A DNA stretch of 64,000 bases from Acarospora socialis. Taxonomy: Eukaryota; Ascomycota; Lecanoromycetes; Acarosporales; Acarosporaceae. The stretch is from assembly GCA_025617375.2 (NCBI GenBank), contig JAMYGW020000013.1, positions 744,001 to 808,000 of the forward strand, read 5' to 3'. The translations under genes were made by a program, and so were the position numbers. Below, piece after piece: positions 33,301 through 46,030 of the stretch (positions within the stretch are counted from its first letter, which is position 1; every line of letters starts with the position of its first letter). A model generated the notes under the pieces. That model had not been told where the DNA came from and made no database searches. It saw only the letters and a program-made list of their open reading frames with translations.

Positions 33301-36300
33301 CGAAGCAAGTCCCCCAGCGGCCCCTTCGAGTGCAGCCCACCCAACAGCGTCAGGCCAAGAGCATCCAGTCGTCGTGGTTCTGTCCCTGGATCCGAAGTGT
33401 CGGAAATTGCACCATCTAGACTATCCATGGCTAGAAGTTACCTGGTAAAGTAGTACTCGCAGGCCAGAACTCTATCATAAAGAAAGCCTTTTGGTGGTAA
33501 GGAAGACCCTGGCACGTCTTATCAACGAACGTTTGGGTTTTGGATCCGAGGTTTCTAACCCCACCTACACGGTTCTCTCAGGACAGCACTCTAGAAGTGC
33601 ACCTTTTCCTTAGACCAGGAGATTGATAGGCTTTCAAGACATCAATGTGCAAGTCACACTCAGCCTGTTCAGGTAACTTTGAGGTAGTTGTTGGTACCTA
33701 GCCGTCGGTTCATTTCCAAAGAGACCCTCCAGCTGGTATCATGGTGCCGTTGGAGTACAAGCGCAGCCAATTGATCTTGGCCGTTGCAAAAGGATGGCGG
33801 CATACTATGGTACTGTACATCTAAATGCAACTGCGGATAGTAATATTCTCTGGTAGAAGTCGGGCCGCGCCGGCCGAAATCCTCCCTTCACGCTCAATAG
33901 AAGATCCTACATGCAGGACCTACCAACCCTGATCCGTCAAACTGTCACCGTTGAGTTTACCAACCAAATGCCGAAGAGTCAACGGTCCCGCACATGGTGG
34001 AACACGGCATGGCACAGAGCGTGCTATCCAGGAAATTCCACGCGATATAGAGTATCAGGGAGCTTGAGAAACGAAGCCGGGTTCGCAGATTGGTCTGGCT
34101 TGTCGCCGTTGTGGTCCAAAGGCGATTGACAAAAGTCTTCACCAGGCTCAAGACTTTACCACCGACGATAGAAGTAGTTGATAGAGCCCCATACCTGACT
34201 CTGGGGTACTTCAGTATGTTTAGCCCTCATGATGCAACATCTGAAGGTAGGTGCTGCCAAAGTGTGTTGTTCTTCTTGAAATGCTTGTAGATAGGTCAAG
34301 TTGTGGGTGGCGAGAGATTTTGTCAACCGCCTTCGTCCAACCAACAACGATATCTCTTTCAGTGGTTACGGTATGGTATTCGAACTAATACTGTGAGTAG
34401 GGGTCGACACATCATAATCAACTGGTGGAGTTGGAGGTAAGTCTTCAGCTCACACGCCGCCATATCTTGCGAATATCCGGAGGGAGTTGATTGCCCGTTG
34501 AGGAAGGCAGTCCAACATAATGTTGTTAGGCTCTGTGCGCTTCACTTTACACTCTGCTGAATCATGCTGGCCCTTGTCCTTTGACCATCTAGTCCTGCCC
34601 AAAGTACTGGGCTCCATGGGTACCATGGTGTCGGTTTTGCTGGTGACACTCCGGTAACCATGTAGGACAAAATTCAAGGATGACCATATCCTGTATTGGG
34701 ACTACCTCATACTGTCATGGCTAGGATGCAAATACTCCGCACAAAGATTCAGTACCGGCGCCCACTGGTAAATGTGCAAAGGGCCGATTGAGAGCTCAGA
34801 ACAGACTGCCGGCAAATTGTCGGTAGGTAAACATAAACTCGCCGACGATTGTGGAGCAGGACTATTCGAAGATAATGTACTTGAACTTCCGTTCATTACC
34901 GCTGACTACTCCGTGCAGTCACACAGAGCTTACGGAGCAACGTCTGCATGATTGCCGGATTGGAGGGTGCAAGGAGTTCCCCAGTGGGGTTGGAGACGGA
35001 CCTGGGGACCTCGTGGGCATTACGCTACTAGAGATAGGCTGCATTGCAAAATCCCCGAACATTTGACAAGGCCAGGGTTGAGCTTAAGAACCCCATAGTT
35101 ACAGTAGATCCATGCCTACGCCTATGCCGACCGAAGAGCCAGAACTTTGACAGTCAACGTTGGAAATGAGTTGGATGTGGGTTCTCTCAAGGCGATGTAG
35201 CAGGCGGGCGAAAGTGGTGTCCTGGATCTACGACACCGAAGCTCCAATCTACAAGTCATCCGCTCAAGCCTCGACATCCGGCAATTCTGATTTTTCTTTT
35301 TCTTCGGCTCATACGGAGTATCTCTACAGTTACACCGGCAGTTTTGGTGGCTGCATGAGATGATCTGAGCGCTTTCTTGCTCCGGGTAAGGCCGTTTGTA
35401 AACCGGGTTGAAGTGGCATACAGGTTGGAACATTTGTGTAAAAGAACAGTTAGAGAAGAGAAGATGATTTACTGTATGGATAAAAAAATAAGAGTAGGGG
35501 AAGTGCAGTACTCTCTAGTAAGGTAGGGTGGGACGGGTAGAATATTCATGGCAAGGTTTAGGTTCTCTACCAAGTGTGAGGGTCCTCACAAGTAACATGA
35601 CCTATTCTACTCCACGCGATAGATTCGGATGGTGAGCGATGGATGTCTCTAGATATCAGATATTATTCCCCGGTATTATCAATCTTTAATCATCGACTGC
35701 TCACGTTACTGCTATCACTGCCACTGCCAACACAGTAACTTTGGACTCATTATCATCACACTCATACTCCGGACCTAGCCTTACTAGTACTGAGTCCATA
35801 CAAGTGTGTGCTGAGAAGTACCTCAGTACCTCCTCCACTGGCTTCAAGCACAACTGACACTCGTATTTCCATCACTGTCATCGTTCGTCAACAGCTGAGT
35901 GTAACCTCCTAAGAGAACCCAAATCTCTTCTATGTTGGACTGACTTCAGACCGTGTCTGAATCGTTCCTGGAAACCAACATCTACTGAAGAGCCTCACTT
36001 CCAATACCCCAGTAACACCCCCTACGGTCTCTGTCACTAATTCGATTCTTTCTGAATGTAAGGGGACTCGACAGTCAATCGAATTGTTGCCGGTTTACTG
36101 AGCTGAGCGGAGCAGGGACTTTGGGTCCAGGTCAGCTTTGTGTAACGTCCTCTGCAGCGCAAGCACCGCCGACTCGCAACGAACGAACGAGAACTGATCT
36201 ATCCGACAACTCATATTCAACCCCTTCTCTTCTGCTACCTCTCTCTGATCGGTCTTCCAGGCCTTGGGTGCGATTCGACATATCTGTGCCCGAAAACTGG

Positions 36301-36601
36301 AAGTGGTGCTACTTCTTTGAGCATTCCCGCTGGCTTCTGACGAATTAATTTCCACTCCAACGGTCGTTCGGCTGCACATCGCCCTCTGACGAGCATGGGC
36401 GCCTAATTTGGACCAGTGAGATTCAGTTCGCAGCTTTTCTGCCTTCACGAATATACGGCCTTCCTTTCTCGCAATCTATATCCTCGATAGACGATTTCAA
36501 GAACCTTAGTTTGGTGGGCGACATTCTTCCGTACCCCTCTATGACTCTGGCAATCTTTCGCCGCCATCAATAGTCTAGATCGTTGCCTGCACAGTTACAC
36601 A
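30328..36601. other. Gene-poor region of 6.3 kb
   Basis: No frame longer than about 125 codons and none with coding bias or a motif I recognise on either strand. No terminal repeats or transposon protein pieces were seen. Several GTACAGTAC/GTACTGTAC strings occur (about 31879, 32856, 33809). From 35700 the DNA becomes C/T-rich, with several short upstream frames, and is probably the promoter and long leader of the RasGEF gene. It may also hold long non-coding RNAs, which cannot be told from sequence alone. Confidence 0.45.
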
Positions 36602-39600
36602 ATGTCCACGGCACAGACGGCGAAACCACTGACGATCAATACGAAAACCTATACGAATGCGAAGACCGGATCTTTCACTGCCGCGACCATCCAATACACC
36701 GAACAGGTACCGATAGCCTCCGGTAAAGCTCATCGCTCTAGTACACAGAGTCAAAAGAGTAACGCCAACTCTGTCGCACGTACTTCGTCGTCGGGCAGAC
36801 GAAAGTCTCCTCGGATGGCGAGCATCAACGGCTTACATGGAACGGTAGTCCCATCACCGGCTCAGATGTACGTGCAAGCACTCTATAACTACGAAGCGGA
36901 CGATCAGACGAGTTTGAGCTTTCGTCAAGGCGATGTCATACAAGTAATCACTCAGCTGGAAAGCGGTTGGTGGGATGGAGTCATTAATGGCGTGCGTGGC
37001 TGGTTTCCGAGCAATTACTGTGCCCTCGTAACGAACTCGGAGGGTGAGCGGGGAGGAAACAGACACAATACCAACGGCGCGGATGTTTCAGGGGATTCTA
37101 GCGCGGAGGATGATTACGACGAGGATGACACGGAGGAGCGGGATTCGGACGGTAACCCCAAAGACGATGGTTCGCAACTGCCGATCGAGGGGCCGCAAAG
37201 CAAGGAGGAAGACCAGGCGGCATTCTGGATCCCACAAGTCACTCCGGATGCTCGACTCTTCTATTTCAATACCTTGACCGGAGTAACCAAACTGGATCTT
37301 CCGCTGGAAACACCCACCTCTGTCAACGAGACGGGGCCTCGCGACCGCACGAGAATAAATGTCCCGGATCATACTAGACCTCCACCCGAACTGATGGCAC
37401 GGGGATATGTACGGGACGTGGATGAGTACGAGGATGGCAATTCGGCATCGGATGCTGAAGTTGACTCGTTGATGCTTGCCTCCCGCGGTTCACTACCGAG
37501 AAGGCGTCGGTCGTACATCTCCGACGGCGTCTCGCCAGCAACATCCATAGACTCCCTCAGCATGTCACCTGTCAACAGACGCCAGAGGGTCAGCGAAGAT
37601 GCCCACCACTCGAATCTGTCTACGAGTGGTGTGCATCAGGGGTCGTCTGCTGTGGCTACATCGGGCACGACCACATCTTTCACCAGCAATGCTCTTGGAC
37701 ATCTGACAGCCCCAGGGATTCCCCACTACCTCTTCGAGGACGGGCACGCTGACTCGGTCAATTGGGACAAACTGGTAGAAAACATGCGGAGTTCGGTTGA
37801 GGCTTACCGACATGCGATCAACCATAGTCAACGGGCCGAGTATGTGAGGAAGGCGGAAGACATCTCGGATAACCTTCGAATGTTGCTGGCCGCCGGGTCC
37901 GGAACCACTGATAATCATTCAGGGAACCCGTCCATCATCTCGACCAACAAAGCTCTCTACCCTCATTTCCGCGACATGATGTCGAGATTCTCCAAGCTGG
38001 TGTTGTCGTCCCACATCGCCGCGGCAGATTGGCCTGCACCGGACTCCTGTGCGAAATGCTTGCATGAAGCCGATGGCGTTCTGCACGGCGTCTACGGCTA
38101 CGTCGAGGTTGCGAGACAGCAAAGAGGCCTGGATATCCCACGTCTCCTTCCGGGCTTTGTAGGGGGCAGTCATACAGGTGGAAGCTGGCAAAATAACAAT
38201 CTGGGTACACGAGATCTCATGTCCTCAACATCGTTCATGGAGCAGGACGAGTACGAACCCTATAGTGAGCCTACGGCGCGGTTGGATACGAAATTACTTG
38301 AGAGAATGGATGATTTGAAGAGGATGATTGTGTCGAGCATTCGACGACTGGACGAGCAACTCGCAATTACCGACAAGATCATAACACCGCAGAGGCATGA
38401 AGTAATCAGCACTGCCGTCTGTGCTGCCGGAGGCAAAGTCATCGATTTCTTCCGGCCCTGGATATCCACCGTTGAATCCATAAACCTGGCTCCATTGGGC
38501 ACAGGCTTCCAAGATCCGCAGCTTGCCGATTTCAGCGCACAAAAACAGCGACTTTACGACCAGATATCCGTTCTGCTGATGAGTTGCCAAGCAGTTGCTG
38601 CACCTCTGGGAGACGAATGGGCCGAAGTCCGGGGCGATTCCCTGGAAGATCGGCTTAATCACGTCAAGGCCGTATCTCGACAACTAGAGACGCTAATACT
38701 ACAGGTTGGATTCTCACTGAGGCTGCTCTTGGAAATGATGCCACAAGTGGACGCGTCTCCGAGTACGGCTCGGGAAGAGCACAGGAGAACAGACGGTGGA
38801 GCGGCATACCAGCGCACTCATGCGCGAAGGAGCTCTAAGCAAATGCAACGACCTCTCTTGGCCGATCGAAGGCATGGACATTCGTACACCGAGGGCGTCG
38901 ACTCTTCGCCGGGGAATTACCGAGTGGAGAACTCCAAACTCGAGGATTTCTTCGGGGAGGTGCCAGCACCGGTGATGCCACGACAAGAAGTCGAGGTGAC
39001 ACCTCCATACCTAAAGCTTGACCATGAAGGCGAGATAGCGTACGATACGAAGGTCAACCCACCGCAGTTGCGAGGTGGCACGTTGACCGGACTGGTGGAA
39101 CAACTAACAAGGCACGACCGGCTAGATTCGGACTTCAACAACACCTTTCTTCTCACATATCGCTCCTTCACCACGGCGTCTGAGCTCTTCGAGTTGCTTG
39201 TCAAGAGGTTCAGCATCCAGCCTCCTTATGGCCTGGCCCAAGAAGACTACCAGAAGTGGGTAGACAAGAAACAGAAACCGATTCGTTTTCGAGTAGTCAA
39301 CATCCTAAAGAACTGGTTTGATAACTACTGGATGGAGAACAATGATCAGGCAGGAACTCATTTACTTAGTCGAGTTTACTCTTTCGCCAAAGACTCGATC
39401 GCAACTACGGGCACGCCCGGCTCCGGTCCTCTCATGACAGTTGTGGAGCAACGATTGCGAGGGCAAGACACAAGTGCGAAACGCTTAGTACTGACCTTGA
39501 ACGGCCAGGCTCCAGCACCGATCATGCCCAAGAATATGAAGAAACTGAAGTTTCTCGACATCGACGCACTTGAGTTTGCAAGGCAACTGACCATCATCGA

Positions 39601-40411
39601 GTCACGGCTTTACGGTAAGATTAAGCCAGCGGAATGTCTGAACAAGACATGGCAGAGGAAGGTAGCCCCGGACGATCCCGAACCTGCTGCGAACGTCAAG
39701 GCATTGATCTTACATTCGAACCAGTTGACCAACTGGGTCGCTGAGATGATCCTGACCCAATCGGACGTGAAGAAGAGGGTTGTGGTGATCAAACATTTCG
39801 TGTCTGTTGCCGATGTGAGTCGCAATTACCCTGCCACAAAGTACGAGTGCTGATTGCCGTAGAAATGCCGGATGCTGAACAATTTCTCCACCCTCACCTC
39901 CATCATCTCGGCGCTCGGTACAGCGCCGATACATCGCTTGAACCGGACCTGGCATCAAGTGAACGCACGGACGTCCACTATCCTCGAACTTATGCGCAAG
40001 CTCATGGGTAGTACGAAGAACTTTGGGGAATATCGGGAGACGCTGCTCTCCGCCAACCCTCCATGCATTCCATTCTTTGGTACGGTCTCATATCGAAGCA
40101 TGAGTGGCTTCGCTGACTAGGATGTAGGCGTCTACCTGACCGACCTCACTTTCATCGAAGACGGCATCCCGTCTCTCATCAAGAAGACGAACCTCATCAA
40201 CTTCGCCAAGCGCGCCAAAACGGCCGAAGTGATCAGTAGCATTCAACAGTTCCAGAATATACCTTACGGGCTTCAGCCGGTGCCGGAGCTGCAAGACTAT
40301 ATCTTGAGCAACATGCAGGCGGCGGGCGATGTGCATGAGATGTATGACAAAAGCCTGGCCGTCGAGCCGAGGGAGAGGGAGGACGAGAAAATCACAAGGT
40401 TTGTGCATTAA
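36602..40411 (+). CDS. Cdc25-type Ras guanine-nucleotide exchange factor
   Basis: Activates Ras by GDP/GTP exchange; in fungi it acts upstream of adenylate cyclase in nutrient and morphogenesis signalling at the membrane. Exons 36602-39814, 39863-40079 and 40128-40411 join in phase to 1237 residues. Domains: SH3 at about residues 89-145 (YVQALYNYEADDQTSLSFRQ, ending in PSNYCALV), an acidic linker, and a WW-like segment near 205-240 (PDARLFYFNTLTGVTKLDLP). A helical middle region follows, then RasGEF_N near 825 (LRGGTLTGLVEQL) and the catalytic RasGEF domain from about 985 (DALEFARQLTIIESRLYGKI through NRTWHQVNARTSTI, VYLTDLTFIEDGIPS and LQDYIL). The end is uncertain: the frame stops in KITRFVH, but a donor GTTTGT at the Arg codon could lead to another small exon. 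The leader is long and holds short upstream frames. Confidence 0.93.
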
Positions 40412-41995
40412 TTACATTTTGACCCTACACCGCAACCGCTTGGCATACCCGGTCATGACGCGTTCTGTCCGCGATTGCATCGGTGCCGTTGCAGGTACCC
40501 GGTTCGTCGCAAACAGGCGTTTGACCGCCTCCTGTGCGAAATGACTCCTCGACTTGATTGTACTGTGAACAGTCAGGCTTACTTCTCGGCCCTTTGAGGG
40601 TTCGGTCCAGACTCTTAGCCGAATCGGGCTTCCTGTGAGACGGGACGCCATGTTTTGCTATATCCAATTATCACCTCCTACTCCACCCCGTCCTCCCTCG
40701 TCGTTCCTTCATCAGGCGGACGCGAGTGCGCTATCTCTTGGCTTCTTCCGACCATTCCCGTCGCTGGCGTTCGCATTGGCGTCGGAGTCGTTCACACCTA
40801 CTTCCTGACCGAGACGAACAGGGGCGCCCCGTCGTCCTTCCAACTTGCATGTCTGTGTTCGTCGGTGGATGACCGGTCGGGAAGGCATATCGGTGTCATC
40901 TGTCTCAAATAGGCACTTGCAACGGCGGTTCGCTTGTCTATCTATCTTTCCTAATCTCTTCTCATCTAGACGTAGATCTAGATGTCATTTACATCGTTTG
41001 CTCTGGGTCTCAGGCAGGATGGGGCGGAGCTGGGTATGGGTCGGGAAGGCGTGGTCGGAATGGGAAGGCCAGCTCAGTTCGGTTCGCATGGAGTTAGCCG
41101 CTACTACTTATCGGCGTGCTGGAGTCGCTACAAGGCGAGGTCTATCTCGTTACGTTCGATGGCAATTTCGCCCATCGTGGTGGTATGATACGCTTCGTAG
41201 AGTTAGTGCTATAAAGTAGTCAGTACCCTTGCAGAGACCTGATTTCACCCTCTGGCTCGCTTAATTTCAGCCCTGTCGTGTCTCCTGTTGTTCTTCGTTC
41301 TGGATGCGGGGATAGTCAACCGCATGATTCAAACGTTCGGTTGATGAACTCGCTAAAGCATAAGTCAAGACTGAACGGCTTAATCAATCTTTCTCAGCCT
41401 CACGCTGTCTTCTCTTTCGCTCGAAGTGTGCAGATTCGGAGACTAGCCCCATCACTAAACTGGCGGGACGCCTTGGCATTACTGCGCACTTCTTGGCATG
41501 GGGTCGGCGAAGCGAACTGTCTGTTCTGGGGCCCTGCATCTGCTATTTGGGAATCTCCCAGGATTCGCGACCAGTGTAGGGCTAAGTGGACACTGGCTGA
41601 GTAGCTCAAGCGACTGGAGGAGAAGGGAGAGCGTTAGCGCTGCGAGGACACATCAGGTCATGACCTTTTAACGTTATATGAGGGAGTCCCCTTTCCCCAT
41701 CTGACCCTAGCCTTTCCCTCATGGCTGAAGTTTCTCTTCATCGACCGCTCACCGTGTCCGAAGCAGTATCTAGTTTCTGGGCTTCAGCTTCGTATCTCTC
41801 TCATTTTCTTTCAGCTTCTCATTTCAATCGCGTGTAATGTTGCCGCCAAGTACACACGGCAATGTGCTGGGGCAATGCCAGTCGCGACTGCGAGGTCATC
41901 TGCCTTGACCTCGCGATCCCTCTGCTATATAATGAGCTGAATGTATCGAAGGATCAGTCTGAACTACATCCACGCGATCCTCTACAGCCTCAACA
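40412..41995. other. Intergenic, 1.6 kb, no gene; promoter at its end
   Basis: 3' region of the RasGEF gene, then DNA without supported frames. It ends in a compact promoter (41879-41932) for the secreted-protein gene. Confidence 0.45.
41879..41932 (+). promoter_or_regulatory. Palindromic operator-like element next to a TATA box
   Basis: CAGTCGCGACTG at 41879-41890 is a perfect 12-bp palindrome. Directly after it, CGAGGTCA (41891-41898) and TGACCTCG (41906-41913) form a perfect 8-bp inverted repeat with a 7-bp spacer. The TATA box TATATAA follows at 41926-41932, 64 bp upstream of the ATG at 41996. The arrangement suggests binding of dimeric regulators; which one is unknown. Confidence 0.6.
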
Positions 41996-44314
41996 ATGAA
42001 GCTCTTGCAAACTCCTCTTCTATCCGTCGTGCTTGTGCTTCTTCCATTATGTGCATATGGTCAATCAATCCAGTCGATCTGTAACGGTATCAAGGGTGCC
42101 TTTGACTGCAAGGCAATCATCACGCTCCCTACCACTGCCGTGGTGAAGCAATGCCGGAACAAGATCTTCGAAGTTGGCACCCCTCACACATAGTCTGTCT
42201 GACAATCGCTGAGAAGGTTGTAGATCGACAACTGCAAGACGAGGAAGAATTACAACTATCCGTGTCCGACGTGGAGGAACTTGGGAAGAACCTGTCAAGG
42301 CTGGACATGCGTACCGGGTGCGTGGACTCTTACCGCCGTGGAGGATGATCCTGACGTGTGATAGGCACGAGGGAGAAATGGATCGATACGCCATGCGGGA
42401 TTACGATCAAGACCAAAGATGTCAATATTTGCAACACCGTCAAGGATAGTCTCGGCGGGGTTGGCCAGCAGTTCCTCCAAAAAACCGGGGCCATGTGTCA
42501 ATGTATCCCGAAAGCGTTGGATCTGATCGGCAAAGGACTGTTCAACGAAATTGCTGCGAGTTCGGACATTTCTTCTACCACCTCGTCTATCTTGGGAGAA
42601 TTCGCCAAACTGCAGACGGTACCCTCTCAAGCCTTGCCGACTATTTCAGGCTGACTGCTTGATAGTGCTTCCTGGACAACTCCTTTACCATACAAGACAA
42701 CAAGGCTGCACTGTTGGAAACCGGAGCTTTGTCTCCAGCAGGTGGATGGACGGTCATCCAAGCTGCTGAAGTAAGATTCACGCCACTCTCATGCAACGCT
42801 GCGCTGATATTGGGCAGATAGATTTGTCTACATACATCAACTTCGCCGCGGATATTAGCCCTTGTTTCATTGCAGCATGTAATCCCGACCTTATCAGGGC
42901 GTTCTTCACGAACTATCTACAGAAATCACAAGCGTTGATGTCTAAACAGCTCACCGCCTTTCTCACGCCTTGGACTACCCTGCTTGATGGGGTCAAACAA
43001 GAGATGAAGGATCTGACCGGAGCGTTTGATACCCTGGCGAAAGAAGCCGAAACTGTGCAAAAAGAGATCAATACCATCCGTGGACAGCTATGCAAGGATG
43101 AGGGCACGTGTGCTGAAGAGACAGTGGCCAAGTTCTACGATAAAGGTACTTTATCTCGATCTCTGACGAGCGCATCTAACAGATCCAGTGTCGGAGAGCC
43201 TCGCGTTGCAACAAGAGTTTGTCAAAGCCAAAGACGCGGTGGAAGATATCGTCGAGACAGTCACAGAGTTGGTCAAGCTGATAGAACGCGTACTCGACGC
43301 TCTGGAGGCGATACCAGATGCAGACTCTTTGATTAAGCTCATCACCACTGGCCAACTCAAGAAGATTGCCGATATCGGAAAGGCCCTGCAGATCGGAAAG
43401 GATCTCCCGAAGCTTGTCGACGATCTGACAAAAGCCTTACCGAGTGTGACCGACTATGTCGTTCGACTCCAGCAGCAGGGCCCTAAGCTTCTCGATAGCT
43501 TCAACGAAATCATCTCCAACGTCTGGTTGGAGGACCCCCAAGTCACCAACGAAGCAGCCAAAAATGGCCGTGAAAGCATCCTCCGCATCCAGACCCTCTT
43601 CCGTGGCCAGATCTCTTCCATCCTGAAAGGCCTCACAATCAAGTCTACAAATATCCATACCGCGCTCACCAGCCTGCCCTTCCACGGGCGCAGCCTGAGC
43701 ATTGACGTCAATGTCGCCAGTTACCAGCGTTGGAGCCCCATCTCCCTCGATTTGCCCTGCACCCGTACCGCGAGGAAGAAGTTCACCGTCACCGGAGGCT
43801 TTACCGGATCCTTCGATTACCTGCAATTCTACAGTTGCCCGTACTCGAATAAGATCGAATGGCCCAACCACCATATCCCGTACATCAAACTCCGATTCGG
43901 AGGGCCGACCGACCACCAACTCGCCTCTTTGCCGCCTTCGCGCCGGATGCCAATGCCAATGCCAACGCCAACGCCACCGAAGACGGCAACGGAGGAGCAG
44001 CGGCGAGCAACAGTGCCGCTCTCATGCCTACCGTCACCTTCGCTCCAAATGCAGTGCCCGGTCCGAGCGCGACCGGCGCCGCACCTCCTAATCCGACCAA
44101 CGCTGCTTCCTTTCAGTTTACGGTTCCGCCAAACTCGACCATGAACATGAACGGAACGAGTACGAGTGGAGGGGAAACTAATTATCCGGCGCTGGTCGGG
44201 AACTCGACCACGGAGGGTGTGAAGGTGGCGGTCACGTATTTTGGGAATGGGAGCTTTGCTGGACAATTTGAGGAAGTGGAGAGCGAGGAGATTGTTATTG
44301 GGGAGCAGATGTAG
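41996..44314 (+). CDS. Large secreted protein of unknown family, frame broken in last exon
   Basis: A signal peptide (MKLLQTPLLSVVLVLLPLCA, cut near YGQS) opens a protein made from six exons: 41996-42172, 42224-42317, 42365-42618, 42666-42770, 42818-43145 and 43183 onward, all in phase. The N-terminal third is Cys-rich (CNGIKGAFDC, NYPCPTW, CQGWTCVPG, DTPCGITIK, CQCIPKALD). The middle is helical and coiled-coil-like (EMKDLTGAFDTLAKEAETVQ, then VEDIVETVTELVKLIERVLD). A beta-type region follows (FTVTGGFTGSFDYLQFYSC). Around 43890-43940 the coding signal moves to another frame without a usable intron: the first frame stops at 44144, while the second, with clear codon bias and many N-glycosylation sites (Ala/Asn-rich repeat ANANANANAT), runs to 44314. 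Either a one-base sequence error or a real frameshift. Expected length about 690 residues. I do not know the family; cell-wall association is inference. Confidence 0.7.
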
Positions 44315-46030
44315 AGAGGGTATCGCGTGGCCGTTGTGGAGTGGGATGTGTGTACATGAAGGGCGTGGGATAGGGTTTGAGGATCCTGTTTTGTAGCTTG
44401 GTTTTTTTGGAACATACGGATGGTGATGGGAGTGGTTGTAATATATGGGAGGTCGCTGTAATTACTCAGCCGCGGATTGACGACGTAAAATCCATCTTCC
44501 TAGAGAGAGAGATTATTCCCAGTCCATCGTCGTGTTTTATTCATTTTGAGTCTTGGGTACCTCCCTGATGTCCTTCCTCATCAATTCCTTCCCTGATCAG
44601 CTCCTTCCCTCATAAATCCTTCTCTATCTTCTAACTACTTTCTCCGAAATTCTTAAGGATGGCTTACCCACTTCGCTCAGTTATCCCACAAACCCCTAAC
44701 AAAGTCACCAATGCAGTTCCCAGACCCCTTAAACAAGGACTTAGCGCTAGTTGGCTTGTCCTCAGGACTAGTACCTACAACCCTCTTCGTTGTGGACAGC
44801 CACCTGCTCCAATCCTCGCCTGCCGCAGAAAATAAACGCATCAGGCCAGATACAAGCACATTGTGGGAGAGCACGAGTCATTTGGAGAATCAGCGAGGAA
44901 CTTCGGAGGGAGATTTCAGGCAGAGAATGAATGGGGTTGTGTGGACAATCAATGAAGGATCTTGAGACCGGGGTCAACCAAACACGAGTGGAGATACAGC
45001 GACTCAACGTCAAGACCAAACCCTGCAGTAGTCTTTGGGGGCCTTTGACTTTACGGACTACCAATCGGTATGTGCTAGCAGTATCCCCCAAGTCCTCTCA
45101 ATGTCTCACACCTCCAGCAGGGATCGATCCCATCGATGGTCCTCGCTGACATACGGAGCTGTCGCCGCCCTCCCGTACTCTCTCTCCTTCTTGAGATAAT
45201 CGCATCGTCATACCTCGCATTCAGCTATCTCAGTACCTTGCGGCGTACTTCCCGTATTTCTGGGAGCTGCAGACCCGGGGGGGGGGGGGGGGGGGGGTGT
45301 CCTGCTAGTCTGTTTATTTCATTTCATGGTTATGGCTGCATTAGTTATGAGCACGCGGAATGCTGACTGTACGAGCACGTCGGTAGGTAGGAATCTCTGG
45401 AGGACTGGGTATGGAGAGGGTTGTCTGAGGAGAGGAAGGCCTCTGTACCATCGTTGTTACTTCTGCAGTCCTCAACAACCATCCCCAGGCGGCGAGATCG
45501 CTGACCATATATACACACTCATCACCACCAAGCCAACCCTTTTCTCTCTCCATCACCTAACTCCCCATCCCCTATCCTCCATCACCTCCACCCCTTCCCT
45601 TCAAAGCCACACCTCCCTCCCCCGTCAGCGTTCCCCCGTTCTTTCCCTCCCCTAAAGACCGTTCCTCCCTCTATCCCGATTTCCTCCAGTACAATTCGCC
45701 GTTTATTTCTCCACTTCACTTCTATCCAAAGCCCAGATCGCAGAAGCGGAACTTTCTCGCGTATCATTTTTGCAACTATCAAAAGGAGCAGGAGATAAAG
45801 GCGTCTTTGCCGTTATAATGGAGTTGGTGGAAGAAAGCGGATCAGTACCAAATAGTAAAGTAGACGGCCATTTCAGCCTAGCTCAACACTTTAAAAATCC
45901 AACAGCATACCAAGTTCTAACTCATGCGGCTAAAGATTGACCAGTCTCAGTTTGCGTATGGTTGAAGTAGCGTAGGACAGGACGGTAAAGAAAATCGTAA
46001 CGGTTTGCGCTGTATCGAGACGAGAACGGT
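44315..46030. other. Intergenic, 1.7 kb, no gene; contains a G21 run
   Basis: 3' flank of the secreted-protein gene and 3' flank of the convergent ankyrin gene. Holds the G run at 45277-45297 and a C/T-rich stretch at 45540-45660. No supported frames. Confidence 0.45.
45277..45297 (+). repeat. Homopolymer of 21 G
   Basis: An uninterrupted run of 21 G, preceded by CCC, in intergenic DNA. It could form a G-quadruplex and is a place where assembly length is unreliable. Confidence 0.9.

Noticed and set aside
30328-36601. Hidden transposon in the gene-poor block
   Set aside because: No terminal repeats, target duplications or transposase/polymerase pieces were seen by eye; a repeat search would be needed.
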